NCBI GenBank assembly: GCA_036733345.1
Contig: DAINAR010000011.1
Location: 1 to 64,000 of the forward strand
DNA from: JAFGMQ01 sp036733345
GTDB taxonomy: Bacteria; Desulfobacterota; DSM-4660; Desulfatiglandales; Desulfatiglandaceae
Length of the DNA: 64,000 bases
Reading direction: 5' to 3'
Shown here: piece after piece, positions 35,617 through 44,648 of the stretch
Position numbering within the stretch: the stretch's first letter is position 1
Layout: each line of letters starts with the position of its first letter
Translations under genes and position numbers: made by a program
Notes under the pieces: generated by a model
The model's database searches: none
What the model was told of the DNA's origin: nothing
The model's input: only the letters and a program-made list of their open reading frames with translations

Positions 35617-36015
35617 TCAGGAAAAATGACTCGTTTCAGTTATATTTTTTTTATGTTGATAGGCCTTTACAAAAGAGACAATGGCCCGGAGTTGTTCATT
35701 TTTAGGCCCCATGAATTCAATTCCTGTGAAATAATATTCTGAAGATTCATCTCTGTGAGTATGCCTGACACGACCTTTGACCTTTACTTGTTTGCCATCA
35801 AGATCAATAGTAACAAGGACAACAAACACTCCCAGAATAGGATCTTTTGTCTTTAACAATGTCCCGGACTGGCTCAGATTTAATGTATACCCTTTTCCTG
35901 TTGCTATTCTTTTGCCATTGTCATCAAACTGGGCATATCGCACGCTGTTGATTGCTTCGATTCTGGGGTGCCGTCTAAGATCTTTGTAATCGATGTTTTC
36001 GTAATTTACGTTCAT
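35617..36015 (-). CDS. PilZ-domain protein
   Basis: About 132 residues from the ATG at 36015; an upstream in-frame ATG (36114) would add 33 residues that do not look like the domain. The c-di-GMP-binding signature is present: RRHPR (RxxxR-like, near residue 14) and NLSQSG (D/NxSxxG type) about 35 residues later. It is a single PilZ domain with a short tail, a probable c-di-GMP effector for motility or exopolysaccharide control. No partner genes are adjacent. Confidence 0.8.
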   Translation of the reverse strand: MNVNYENIDYKDLRRHPRIEAINSVRYAQFDDNGKRIATGKGYTLNLSQSGTLLKTKDPILGVFVVLVTIDLDGKQVKVKGRVRHTHRDESSEYYFTGIEFMGPKNEQLRAIVSFVKAYQHKKNITETSHFS

Positions 36016-36156
36016 ATTTTTGAAAACTCCATGGCTAACATCTTTCTTTATTAAAAATGTTACCTGCGCTGTTAAATGCTTGTCAAGAAGAAATTCGCTA
36101 AAATAAATTACCAAAGGATTCTTCAGTCTTGCTATGCAAAAGTCTTCTCCAATTTT

Positions 36157-36173
36157 AGTTCAAAGTTTGAACT
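36157..36173. promoter_or_regulatory. Palindrome, possible operator
   Basis: AGTTCAAAGTTTGAACT, perfect 8-bp arms around a central G, about 140 bases upstream of the PilZ start and between divergent sequences. Function unknown. Confidence 0.35.
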
Positions 36174-36285
36174 CAAAGACGGCCATTTACAGTTGTGCGG
36201 CGAATAGGCATTCCTAAGCGTTGACTGGAGCGGAATTGATAAACCAAAAAGGGGAGGAAAAATCAGAAATGTCTCCGCTCATTAT

Positions 36286-36423
36286 ATGATGGTTCTAAAA
36301 AAGCATGCGCATAACTCCTGGAAGATTGCCAGTGTCATATGGAATGAAGTCGTGAAACCACCTGAAGTAAAGGCGGTAAAACCGGAACAGGTTGGCATAA
36401 TACGTGGAATTCCTATAAGATAA
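36286..36423 (+). CDS. Possible 45-residue small protein or gene remnant
   Basis: Tandem ATG codons open a 45-codon frame rich in Lys, Val and Ile, ending IIRGIPIR. It has no recognisable domain. A GGGGAGGA site upstream (36251-36258) serves a different, six-codon ATG frame better. It could be the 3' end of a decayed gene. Low confidence. Confidence 0.25.
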   Translation: MMVLKKHAHNSWKIASVIWNEVVKPPEVKAVKPEQVGIIRGIPIR

Positions 36424-36586
36424 ACACCCTGTCATATTTCAGGATAATTATGTGTTGGATGTTAACATAATCAGCTTATACGCTATATGTCTGCCAAAAA
36501 AGCATATTAATATCATCAAACAGCGGATAGTTGGGGTTGGCTCATGTCTAATAATCGTCAAATAGAGCCAAAAACATCTCTTCTAA

Positions 36587-36629
36587 TATATGAAAGTTTT
36601 TTATGATGGTCGGGGCGAGAGGATTTGAA
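36587..36629. repeat. Direct repeat copy A: duplicated tRNA-Pro 3' end
   Basis: 43 bases identical to 36932-36974. Its right part is the last 23 bases of tRNA-Pro (T-loop start to CCA, minus strand). It is followed immediately by the hairpin TGCGCCTGAGGCGCA (36630-36644). The two copies flank the GIY-YIG gene like att sites. Confidence 0.9.
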
Positions 36630-36655
36630 TGCGCCTGAGGCGCACAAGCCTCCTT

Positions 36656-36931
36656 TTACAGGGGGCTTGCTTTATCCGCCTGGGCGGGCTCCGACTTCAG
36701 CTCAATATAATTCAACCATTCTCTTCCCTTACCACTCTTCAGCTCCACTTCTCTTGCTCTAGCGGATTTATGATCAGGAAATTCTTCTCTGTAAATGAGA
36801 GTAAAGTCACCTATGATCTGGCTCCCTTTTGACTTTCCCAGTCTATGTTCTCTAAGCCTCCTGGCAAGGTCGTTGGTTATTCCTACATATCTCTTTCCGC
36901 TTTCACCTTTTAGAATGTATACTGTAACCAT
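36656..36931 (-). CDS. GIY-YIG endonuclease-domain protein
   Basis: 91 residues. The GIY-YIG core is seen as VYIL (residues 4-7) and RYVGIT (14-19), with the catalytic Arg in NDLARRLREH and a downstream Glu (AREVELKSGKGREWL). Single-domain proteins of this UPF0213/YhbQ type are common next to tRNA genes in environmental Desulfobacterota. The start ATG abuts the right direct repeat, so the repeat forms its 5' leader. The unit of gene plus repeat looks like a small element inserted at the tRNA 3' end. The nuclease target is unknown. Confidence 0.88.
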   Translation of the reverse strand: MVTVYILKGESGKRYVGITNDLARRLREHRLGKSKGSQIIGDFTLIYREEFPDHKSARAREVELKSGKGREWLNYIELKSEPAQADKASPL

Positions 36932-37028
<97 letters not shown>

Positions 37029-37199
37029 AATAAGATTGGATGAAGTATTGAAGTTAGCCTATTTTCAGATATAAAACAAGTCAATTTTGTCTTTACTAAT
37101 CTCTTGACCTGAAATATGGTTGCCTTTATAATTTTTTCCCGAACAAAAAGCAATAATATTGAAATTAATCTTTATAAAAAAATTTCAGGAGCTAACAAA

Positions 37200-37379
37200 A
37201 TGGATATCTTCAGGAAAATAGGTATAGGAATAGTTATGATTGTGCCCGGTTTTGTATTTGGAGCAATGGTTTGGGGATTTTTTGAATCCTGGCTGGCAGT
37301 TCTTGGCCTTGAGATAGTTATGATAATAATCTATGCAATGATCATTTCAGGAAAATTCGTATCAGCTGAAGGCAGGTAG
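37200..37379 (+). CDS. Small membrane protein
   Basis: 59 residues from the ATG at 37200, which has an AGGAG site 8 bases upstream. Two hydrophobic stretches (about 10-30 and 33-50) form one or two transmembrane helices, and a short charged tail ends SGKFVSAEGR. No known family. Further in-frame upstream ATGs exist but lack a ribosome site. It precedes the convergent folD gene. Confidence 0.6.
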   Translation: MDIFRKIGIGIVMIVPGFVFGAMVWGFFESWLAVLGLEIVMIIIYAMIISGKFVSAEGR

Positions 37380-37430
37380 ACGATTGCCCGGCGGTAACAG
37401 GCCGGCCTTATTCTGATGATATAAGAGGAT

Positions 37431-38345
37431 CTATACCTGCATAATCCCAAGCTTATATTTAAGGGAATTCAGTGTATTCTGCATAAGCATTGTAATGGTC
37501 ATGGGGCCCACGCCTCCTGGCACAGGCGTTATTGCCCCTGCTATTTTACTGACTGCCTCAAAATCCACATCCCCTCGCAGTACAGCTACTTTTTTCCCTG
37601 TCTTCTCGCTGATCTTTTCTCCGACGCGGTTAACCCCTGCATCAATCACGCAGGCACCAGGCTTAATCCATTCGGGCCTCACAAGCCCGGGGACACCCGC
37701 TGCAACAATAAGGATATCCGCCCGTCTGCAATGTGCAGCAAGATCCTTTGTGTGCGTATGAGCAACAGTCACCGTTGCATTTGCTTGCGGATCCTTCTGC
37801 AGAAGCATATTCGCAATTGGTTTGCCGACAATATTTGAGCGGCCGACAACAACAACCTCTGCACCATCCGTATTGACCCCGGCACGAATAATCATCTCAT
37901 GAATCCCGGCAGGAGTACATGGCGGAAATTTAACCTCTGATCCACCAAGCATCAGACGTCCTATATTTATAGGATGAAATCCATCAACATCCTTATCCGG
38001 ATCAATTGCATAAAGCACCTTTTTTTCGTCTATATGTTCAGGGAGTGGTAACTGCACAAGTATTCCATTAATCATATCGTCTTTATTGTATCTGGTAATC
38101 AAGGCAAAAAGTTCTTCTTCTGAAATATCCTCCGGCAGGTTTTCCTGTATTTCTTTGAATCCGAGACGATTTGCGGTTTCAACCTTCAAAGTAACATAGG
38201 ATACAGAGGCAGGATTATCGCCAACCAGGATAGTCGCCAGGCCTGGAATAACGCCGTATTTATTACTAATTTTTTGAACCTCCTTCCGAATATCGCCAAG
38301 AATTTCTTCTCTGATCTCTATACCTTTTATTAATTTTGCAGTCAT
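37431..38345 (-). CDS. folD: Methylene-THF dehydrogenase/methenyl-THF cyclohydrolase
   Basis: 304 residues, standard FolD. The catalytic Lys is in YVTLKVETANRLGF (about 50-63); further signatures are GILVQLPLPEHI (about 94-105), KDVDGFHPINIGRL, the NADP loop VVGRSNIVGKP and TPVPGGVGPMT near the C-terminus. It links methylene-, methenyl- and formyl-THF. In this organism it would join the methyl branch of the Wood-Ljungdahl pathway with C1 units from the methyltransferase operon at 56-63 kb. Monocistronic. Confidence 0.96.
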   Translation of the reverse strand: MTAKLIKGIEIREEILGDIRKEVQKISNKYGVIPGLATILVGDNPASVSYVTLKVETANRLGFKEIQENLPEDISEEELFALITRYNKDDMINGILVQLPLPEHIDEKKVLYAIDPDKDVDGFHPINIGRLMLGGSEVKFPPCTPAGIHEMIIRAGVNTDGAEVVVVGRSNIVGKPIANMLLQKDPQANATVTVAHTHTKDLAAHCRRADILIVAAGVPGLVRPEWIKPGACVIDAGVNRVGEKISEKTGKKVAVLRGDVDFEAVSKIAGAITPVPGGVGPMTITMLMQNTLNSLKYKLGIMQV

Positions 38346-38679
38346 CTTTGATCCCCTTCCTAAAAATTTTTCGTCCTAACGCATGTCATTATCAGGCAGG
38401 ACACCTTGAGAATTCCTTTGACAGTAAAACATCATGCATATATATACCCGGTTAAACAAAAATATCAATCATTACTTAGACACAATATAGAATGGTTACT
38501 GGACCTGGAGGCACTTGATTCCTTTTAGAAATCATAACATTCGCCACCGGATAACTATATTATTTTTTTATACGTTTTCATTGTAACTCAGCCTGCCGCT
38601 TTTAAGATGGATTACAGTCCCGGTTAACCTGAGTTTTAGCGAGATGCTGTTATCGCAGTTAAGAAAAGAGGCACTAATT
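38346..38679. other. Intergenic region before the CxxC protein
   Basis: 334 bases. No ORF, RNA structure or repeat that I can defend; presumably the promoters of folD and the plus-strand genes. Confidence 0.3.
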
Positions 38680-38934
38680 ATGAAATGTGCAATATGCGGA
38701 ATTTCTATTGACTTGGTTAAAGATTCAATTGATCATAAGTGGGTGTCAGTTTTTTACGAGGGTAATGAAGAACATGGCCCGATATGCTCATCCTGTTTTG
38801 ATCAGTTTATTCGTAAAGGAAAAGATGGGGAATTTGAGCTAAAGGATGAATATCGCGGTCGAATAGTATATAATGAGCAGGCTGATGACAGTCCCCACTA
38901 TATAACAATTGATCTGGGACCAATCCTGAATTAA
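38680..38934 (+). CDS. Small double-CxxC zinc-binding hypothetical protein
   Basis: 84 residues from the ATG at 38680 (AGAGGC upstream); an in-frame ATG 12 codons earlier is less likely. CAIC (residues 3-6) and CSSC (about 37-40) form a probable zinc knuckle. The rest is acidic. No family is recognised. It is followed after 46 bases by the metallo-beta-lactamase gene on the same strand, possibly one transcript. Confidence 0.65.
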   Translation: MKCAICGISIDLVKDSIDHKWVSVFYEGNEEHGPICSSCFDQFIRKGKDGEFELKDEYRGRIVYNEQADDSPHYITIDLGPILN

Positions 38935-38980
38935 TGTTCACAGCATTTAAAAAGGCATATTATCTTAAAAAGGAAATCAT

Positions 38981-39631
38981 ATGATTCTGAAAATTCTGGA
39001 AGTCGGGCCTCTTATGGTTAACTGCTATATTGTTGCCGATGAAGAATCGAAGGAGGCCGCTGTTTTTGATCCGGCAGGAAATGTTGATATGATTCTGAAG
39101 GCCCTTGAAGAAGACAACTTGAAGGTAAAATACATCGTTAATACCCATGCACACTGGGACCATGTTGGAGGGAACCAGCAGCTTCAGGATGCAACAGGCG
39201 CGCCTATTATGGCCCATCAGGATGAAGCTGCTTCTCTCCCCGGCGTTAACGAAAGGGCTGCGGTTTACGGAAGCAGTGCACCTGGCTCTGAGGCATCTCA
39301 GTTCCTCAAAGAAGGGGATTCTTTTAGCGTTGGTTCCATTATCTTTGAGGTATTGGACCTGCGAGGGCATTCCGTCGCAAGCATTGGATTTGTCTTCGAG
39401 GGAGAACTTGAACTTAATAACGGCAGACAAAGATTAAAGCTGGTTATCTGTGGCGATGCATTATTTGCAGGCAGCATAGGCCGTACCGACTTTCCAGGGG
39501 GAAATTTGCCTCTGCTACTCGACAATATTCGAAAAAAGATATTTACTCTTCCGGATTCCACAATTGTGCTTCCCGGTCACGGGCCGGCATCGACAGTGGG
39601 CAGGGAAAAGCAATTTAATCCATTTTTCTGA
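38981..39631 (+). CDS. Metallo-beta-lactamase-fold hydrolase (glyoxalase II-like)
   Basis: 216 residues. The metal motif is THAHWDHVGG (about 52-61, HxHxDH), with a third His in LRGHSVASIGF, Asp in ICGDALFAGSIGRTDFPGG and the last His in LPGHGP. It belongs to the hydroxyacylglutathione hydrolase-like group that acts on thioesters or persulfides. The strong ribosome-binding site AAAAGGA precedes the ATG. Specific substrate unknown. It is followed by thiD 37 bases later. Confidence 0.9.
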   Translation: MILKILEVGPLMVNCYIVADEESKEAAVFDPAGNVDMILKALEEDNLKVKYIVNTHAHWDHVGGNQQLQDATGAPIMAHQDEAASLPGVNERAAVYGSSAPGSEASQFLKEGDSFSVGSIIFEVLDLRGHSVASIGFVFEGELELNNGRQRLKLVICGDALFAGSIGRTDFPGGNLPLLLDNIRKKIFTLPDSTIVLPGHGPASTVGREKQFNPFF

Positions 39632-39668
39632 AAGCATCAAGGTTCCGCCCTTTGCTACGGACTTACTC

Positions 39669-40484
39669 GTGATAAAAAAGAGATACCATAGAGTGCTTAC
39701 AATCGCCGGCTCTGACAGCGGAGGCGGCGCAGGAATCCAGGCCGATCTGAAGACCTTTTCAGCACTTGGATGCTATGGCATGTCGGTCATAACTGCACTA
39801 ACTGCACAGAATACAATTGGCGTTAATGCCATTCATGCCATACCATCGGACTTTATTGGAAAGCAGATGGAAGCCATATTCACCGATATAGGTGCTGATG
39901 CTGTAAAAATTGGCATGCTTTACTCTTCGGAACTAGTTGAGGCGGTTGCCGGGCAGTTGAAAAAGTATAATCCGGAAAACATTGTCCTTGACCCTGTGAT
40001 GGTTTCTCAGAGTAAAGATAAACTAACTCAAGATAAAGGAATTACAGAAGCAATAAAGGAACACCTGCTTCCTTTGACTACAGTATTTACTCCGAACCTT
40101 CCCGAAGCTTCGATACTGATGAATCGCAACATTGACAAACCTGAAGATATGTACCAGGCTGCACGAGAGCTATCTCTGTATGGGCCTGAAAGTGTCCTGA
40201 TTAAAGGCGGCCATCTGGATGCTGACGAAAGCAATGATCTGCTGTTTATTAGAAGGGAAAACCGTTACATAACGATCAAAGCCGAACGCATCAATACAAG
40301 GAACGATCACGGAACCGGCTGTACTGTCTCTTCTGCAATTGCCTCTTTTCTGGCCAGGGGAGATTCAATTGAAAGGGCAGTTAAAAATGCAAAGAAATAT
40401 ATTTCAGAGGCAATCCGCGCAGGCTCGGATTACCAGATTGGATATGGTCATGGTCCGGTCCATCATTTTTATAAATTCTGGTAG
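39669..40484 (+). CDS. thiD: Hydroxymethylpyrimidine/phosphomethylpyrimidine kinase
   Basis: About 271 residues, assuming the GTG start at 39669, which follows the upstream stop; an ATG at 39564 would overlap the upstream gene by 68 bases. Ribokinase-fold motifs are present: TIAGSDSGGGAGIQADLKTF at the N-terminus, DPVMVSQSKDKL in the middle and the catalytic/anion-hole NDHGTGCTVSSAIAS near the C-terminus. It phosphorylates HMP and HMP-P in thiamine synthesis. Other thiamine genes are not nearby. Confidence 0.93.
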   Translation: MIKKRYHRVLTIAGSDSGGGAGIQADLKTFSALGCYGMSVITALTAQNTIGVNAIHAIPSDFIGKQMEAIFTDIGADAVKIGMLYSSELVEAVAGQLKKYNPENIVLDPVMVSQSKDKLTQDKGITEAIKEHLLPLTTVFTPNLPEASILMNRNIDKPEDMYQAARELSLYGPESVLIKGGHLDADESNDLLFIRRENRYITIKAERINTRNDHGTGCTVSSAIASFLARGDSIERAVKNAKKYISEAIRAGSDYQIGYGHGPVHHFYKFW

Positions 40485-40499
40485 AAAAACAGGGCATTA

Positions 40500-40952
40500 T
40501 TAGTCTTTAATATCAGGAACCACATAACCTAATTCAGGGGAAAGCCTGATTTTGCTTTTGGCAAAGGTACCGCTGCCCCGTGCAATTTCTCTTTCTTTTG
40601 AGTCAAATAATTGAGACTCCCCGATAAGCATATTTCTCGAGTTATAAACGACCCTGCCAACGGCTCTCATATGGCCTGATGATATTGGGCGAAAAAGGTA
40701 TACATTAAAGTCTACAGTCAATACCAGAAAATCCTTGACCATTGAGTTGCATGCAAAAAAAGCGGCATCATCAAGCGCCTTGAAATATACTGCCCCATGG
40801 GTTGCTCCTGCAGCATGAAAAAACTTTTTCTGAACAGGTATAATCAGCTCTGCTGTTCCCTCTGATACGGTAAGTTCCGGGGAGTAATATTCATTGCAGG
40901 AAGCGAATGCATACATCTGCTCCAATTTTTTGTAATGTTCTTTGTCGGTCAT
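40500..40952 (-). CDS. Hotdog-fold thioesterase (PaaI-like)
   Basis: 150 residues. Hotdog-fold pattern: FHAAGATHGAVYFKALDDAAFFACNS contains the HGG-like helix start (THGAVYFKALDDA), followed by the strand LTVDFNVYLFRPI and RNMLIGESQLFDSKEREIARGSGTF. Family members hydrolyse acyl- or aryl-CoA thioesters. It is isolated between thiD (convergent) and the LytTR genes. The CoA substrate is unknown. Confidence 0.82.
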   Translation of the reverse strand: MTDKEHYKKLEQMYAFASCNEYYSPELTVSEGTAELIIPVQKKFFHAAGATHGAVYFKALDDAAFFACNSMVKDFLVLTVDFNVYLFRPISSGHMRAVGRVVYNSRNMLIGESQLFDSKEREIARGSGTFAKSKIRLSPELGYVVPDIKD

Positions 40953-41286
40953 AGATAAACTCCAAAATAAGAGACGGCGGATGGATTTATTTCAACAAAT
41001 TCTCAACACAACATGCTCTTTAGCAAATTCAGCGCCCCAAGGTTTTTTCCATCTATACACAACGCAGGCAGATAATCCAATACTTTTAAGAAGGGAGCCT
41101 TTGGAAGAGCTCTGCTGGTCAAAATTTCGGATCCAACCTGCCGGCAAATGTAAGAAGGCGGTTTTTTGCGATTCTTGAAATAAGCCCCACACCTGCCTCT
41201 GTCTTTCTTAAATAATTTGTACGTTTACAGTGTAAAGCGAATTTTCTTTTATTTTACAGGTTCTTGTTAGAAATCAACCAGCTGTC
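40953..41286. other. Intergenic region
   Basis: 334 bases. Open frames exist on both strands but neither resembles a known protein nor has a ribosome-binding site. I see no repeat or RNA gene. Confidence 0.3.
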
Positions 41287-42054
41287 TTACATCTGCCTGA
41301 AAATATGAATAAAACGCTGGCTCACAGTAAGGGTTTCAGGTCGATCCCTTAGTCTTAATACGCCTCCCCCTGTCATAGACCGGCTGACCCTTGAGATGTG
41401 ATCAGCATTTACAATGGTACCGCGATGAATCTGCCAGAAATGTTCAGGATCCAATTCATCTGCCAGTTCCTTGATAGGCTTTCTTATAAGAGACTCACCC
41501 TCTTTCGTCACAACAATTGTGTACTTATCACCAGCCTTAAAGTAACATACATCCTGTGTCGCAATAAGCCGGATTCCATCACCCTGCTGTACTCTGATCC
41601 ATTGCAGATAATCTTGTGCCGCATTTTTAGGCAAGCCTGCGACAAGTCGATCTACTATTTCGGAGAGATCAGGGGGAGAGCCTGACGAAGATGCTATCTG
41701 CTTTTTAAGTCGTTTTGCCGTCTTTTCAAGCCGTTCGAGTGTTATCGGTTTTAAAATGTAATCAACGGCCTCATTCTCAAATGCCTCAATCGCATACTGG
41801 TCATAAGCAGTAATAAAAACAACCCAGCAGGATTCGGCAACCTTTTTAGCCACGTCTATACCTGACATTCCCGGCATTCTTATATCAAGAAATGCTATAT
41901 CAGGTTTTTGTTTTTTTATTAATTCGAGGGCTTCAAGCCCGTTTCTTGCCTCGCCGCATAAAATAAGATCCGGCCATACCTCATTCAACCTGGATTTCAG
42001 GTATGTCCTCAGCTGCTCTTCATCATCGGCGATAATCGCCCTGAACTGGCTCAT
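41287..42054 (-). CDS. LytTR-family response regulator
   Basis: 255 residues. The receiver domain (about 1-120) has DDEE, phospho-Asp in IAFLDIRMPG and Lys in YILKPI. The C-terminal LytTR DNA-binding domain (about 150-253) is marked by GDGIRLIATQDVCYFKA, KPIKELADELDPEHFWQIHRGTIVN and SRSMTGGGVLRL. The start overlaps the end of the kinase gene by 32 bases. It lies at the 3' end of the envelope gene cluster and is a plausible regulator of it or of a paralogous cluster. Confidence 0.93.
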   Translation of the reverse strand: MSQFRAIIADDEEQLRTYLKSRLNEVWPDLILCGEARNGLEALELIKKQKPDIAFLDIRMPGMSGIDVAKKVAESCWVVFITAYDQYAIEAFENEAVDYILKPITLERLEKTAKRLKKQIASSSGSPPDLSEIVDRLVAGLPKNAAQDYLQWIRVQQGDGIRLIATQDVCYFKAGDKYTIVVTKEGESLIRKPIKELADELDPEHFWQIHRGTIVNADHISRVSRSMTGGGVLRLRDRPETLTVSQRFIHIFRQM

Positions 42055-43090
42055 CTTTCACCTCAATAATTGCCTTAAGACCTGAGGGTTTATTGTCTTC
42101 CAGGATTAAACGTCCCCTGTCACCATACAATGAACTCAAACGTTCTCTTATATTCAAAAGCCCTATGCCGGCTTCACTACCCTCGCGGAAACCCGGGCCT
42201 GTGTCTGCAACTTCCAGGCGGAATACATCATTCTCCTTTATTGCCTTTATAAGTATATCCCCCCCCTCAATTCCAGGTTCAAGACCGTGTTTAACGGCGT
42301 TTTCCACCAGGGGCTGTATCAGCATCGGAGGGAACGGAAATCCCTTAATATCATCCGTGATATCAAACCTGAAATTCAATCTGTCACCCATGCGCACCTT
42401 GAAGATGTTGATAAAAGCACGTATCATATCAAGTTCCTGCCCAATGGTAGTTATGTCTTCTCTTGTTTTTGAAAGGGACATCCTTAGATACTGTATAAAA
42501 TCAACCATCATGGATCTTGCCTTGCCTGTATCGGTATCTATCAGGCTTAGTATATTTGATAAGGTATTGAATAGAAAGTGCGGCTCGATCTGGGCCTGAA
42601 GAAGCCTCAGGTTGGTCTCGGCCTTTTCCTTTTCTGCTGTTAAGGTTTTCAGTCTTTCTTCACGAATCAGGGTCTTTGCCGCGGATATCTTTTCGCGTGA
42701 CATAAAAAAATAGCAGATTACAGATCCAAACAATATAGCAAGAAAAATTGACTGAAAAAACCTCCCGGAATTATCGTGAAAAAACCAGCTATATTGTCCG
42801 GTGACGAAAGAACCAAGAATGATTCCTATTACTGAGCCCAGAATAAACGCTCCCATTAAAAAGGCAAGCTGGATAAGGGGGGAGGCATCGGGTTTTAACA
42901 GAAACATTGCGGTCAGAACGGACGAACACATGGAAATGCCGATGCATTCAGAGATTATAAGATTGGAGATAAAATCCCCTCCATATCCTACGGCCGATAA
43001 AAATATAGCAATAATGGAACTGAATAAGACGGTATAGGAAAGGCTTATGATTGCGTATCTTCTATTTACTCGTGTCTTTTTTATATGCAT
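42023..43090 (-). CDS. LytS-type membrane sensor kinase
   Basis: 355 residues. Four to five membrane helices occupy about residues 12-135, with no large extracellular domain. The His_kinase domain has phospho-acceptor His in LQAQIEPHFLFNTLSNI (about 170), then N box PLVENAVKHG and G box VADTGPGFREGSEAGIGLLNIRERL. Signal is likely a membrane property or small ligand. Cotranscribed with the LytTR regulator. Confidence 0.92.
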   Translation of the reverse strand: MHIKKTRVNRRYAIISLSYTVLFSSIIAIFLSAVGYGGDFISNLIISECIGISMCSSVLTAMFLLKPDASPLIQLAFLMGAFILGSVIGIILGSFVTGQYSWFFHDNSGRFFQSIFLAILFGSVICYFFMSREKISAAKTLIREERLKTLTAEKEKAETNLRLLQAQIEPHFLFNTLSNILSLIDTDTGKARSMMVDFIQYLRMSLSKTREDITTIGQELDMIRAFINIFKVRMGDRLNFRFDITDDIKGFPFPPMLIQPLVENAVKHGLEPGIEGGDILIKAIKENDVFRLEVADTGPGFREGSEAGIGLLNIRERLSSLYGDRGRLILEDNKPSGLKAIIEVKDEPVQGDYRR

Positions 43091-43184
43091 AAAATTATCT
43101 TATCAGTTTTATATTCAGACCTCAAAACCTAATATAGAAATGCATTAAGCTGGATACCTTTCAGATGTTATAGAGCCGTCAAAA

Positions 43185-44534
43185 TCAAAAAACATATTCC
43201 AGTCCAAGCATCCATTGACATTTTAGAGTAGTCCCGAACTCGGTATCTCCGGATCCGGAATTTACCGTCCCAATTGAAAAAAGTTGTATGTGATCTCCCA
43301 GATAGTATTCCACGATGGATACAAACTGGTCAGATCCGTCATCAATATTGCGGGTCCATCGAAATGTCAGATTAAGCACATCCTTTATATCATTATGTAG
43401 ATATTGAAGCATGATGTAGTTGCGCCTCAAGAACCTCAAATTGGGATCAGCCGTTTGGCCAAGTATCATTTTTGAAAGAGAACTCATCGTCCCTATAGTG
43501 AAATATGCATCCGAAGCCCTTTTTCTAAGACTGTAGTATCTGTTTGCCTTCTCGTTGTTGTATCCGAGTCCATTATATATATATTCTACCGTCAGGGTAG
43601 GGCCTATTTCAAGAGTATAAGAGGCGCCAGCCAGGATAATGCCATTCAGCGATGAATCTTCATCCTTTATTGGATCCAGAGACGCGCCGAATGGGTTGGC
43701 TGAATCTGTCGGATAAAGTGCATTTGTACCCTTTGATAGCATCCCTTCCGCATAAAGCAGAAGGGCGTCTGAGGCAGTCCACCCGCCGAATGCACCGAAG
43801 CTTGTTCTGTCCTTTTCCCTGTGGGAAAGGATTAAACTCATATATGCTACATAGCCTGCATAATCAACCTTCAGCGCATATGTCTTTTCAAACTTAAAGA
43901 GACCAAAGTCCTGCCTGCCTTTATCAAAATTGGCTATGAGCGAAAATGTCCATAGCTCATCCGTAATCCATACGAGACGGCCGAAATCCATTCCAGGCAC
44001 CTCCCGTTTTGGGTTGCTCCTGCCATTATCCCGAAAAAAGGGGTTTGAGGGAGAAAAAAGATAGGATGGTCCCCATTGAAGATTTTCCCTGCCATATGAG
44101 ATAAAAAGCCCCTCTGCCATTCTTGTCCTTGCCAGCCATTCGTTAATGTACAGGTCGCTTTTCCACTCTGAATCACCTTCTCTTTGACCATCCTCCCATT
44201 GCCTTCTTTCAATATTCAGACGGGGTTTGATGCTGAAATCAAGATGCATTAATCTTAAACGGGCATCAAATCTTACTTGCGATTCGGTCAGGTACTGAGG
44301 TATCTCAAAAAAATCATTTCGTGGATTCTGAGAAGATTCAGCCACATCCTGGTATGTGCCGGAAACGATAAATCTAAGATCATGGTCAAAACCATCTTTT
44401 AATTCCTCATAGAGTGCAGAAGACCATATCTTTCCGCTTTCTTTACTCTCTCTTCCAAACTCTTCGCCAATGGAAGGAGATGATGCTAACGCCAAGAATA
44501 TTATTATGATATACGCAATATTGATTATTTTCAT
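43185..44534 (-). CDS. Outer-membrane beta-barrel protein
   Basis: 449 residues from the ATG at 44534 (GGAT upstream). A signal peptide ends near PSIGEE. The rest is a series of alternating amphipathic strands with aromatic girdles, ending in Phe (GLEYVF), the terminal signature for outer-membrane insertion. YGRENLQWGPSYLFSPSNPFF recalls porin-like DUF1302/Wzi-type barrels. In the operon it follows the LolA-like gene, suggesting that it receives or exports the cargo of the ABC system. Confidence 0.75.
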   Translation of the reverse strand: MKIINIAYIIIIFLALASSPSIGEEFGRESKESGKIWSSALYEELKDGFDHDLRFIVSGTYQDVAESSQNPRNDFFEIPQYLTESQVRFDARLRLMHLDFSIKPRLNIERRQWEDGQREGDSEWKSDLYINEWLARTRMAEGLFISYGRENLQWGPSYLFSPSNPFFRDNGRSNPKREVPGMDFGRLVWITDELWTFSLIANFDKGRQDFGLFKFEKTYALKVDYAGYVAYMSLILSHREKDRTSFGAFGGWTASDALLLYAEGMLSKGTNALYPTDSANPFGASLDPIKDEDSSLNGIILAGASYTLEIGPTLTVEYIYNGLGYNNEKANRYYSLRKRASDAYFTIGTMSSLSKMILGQTADPNLRFLRRNYIMLQYLHNDIKDVLNLTFRWTRNIDDGSDQFVSIVEYYLGDHIQLFSIGTVNSGSGDTEFGTTLKCQWMLGLEYVF

Positions 44535-44648
44535 AGAACACAATCCATCATTTAAGTCTGGCATAAATCCTGGCTAAATAATTTGCGCCATCCGGACCCG
44601 CATCAATACAGTGCCGGAATGATGCCTTTTCGAATTCGTCAGTCTTCT

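Noticed and set aside
40942..41192. Overlapping short frames on both strands after the thioesterase gene
   Set aside because: Neither has a known domain, ribosome site or codon pattern like its neighbours.
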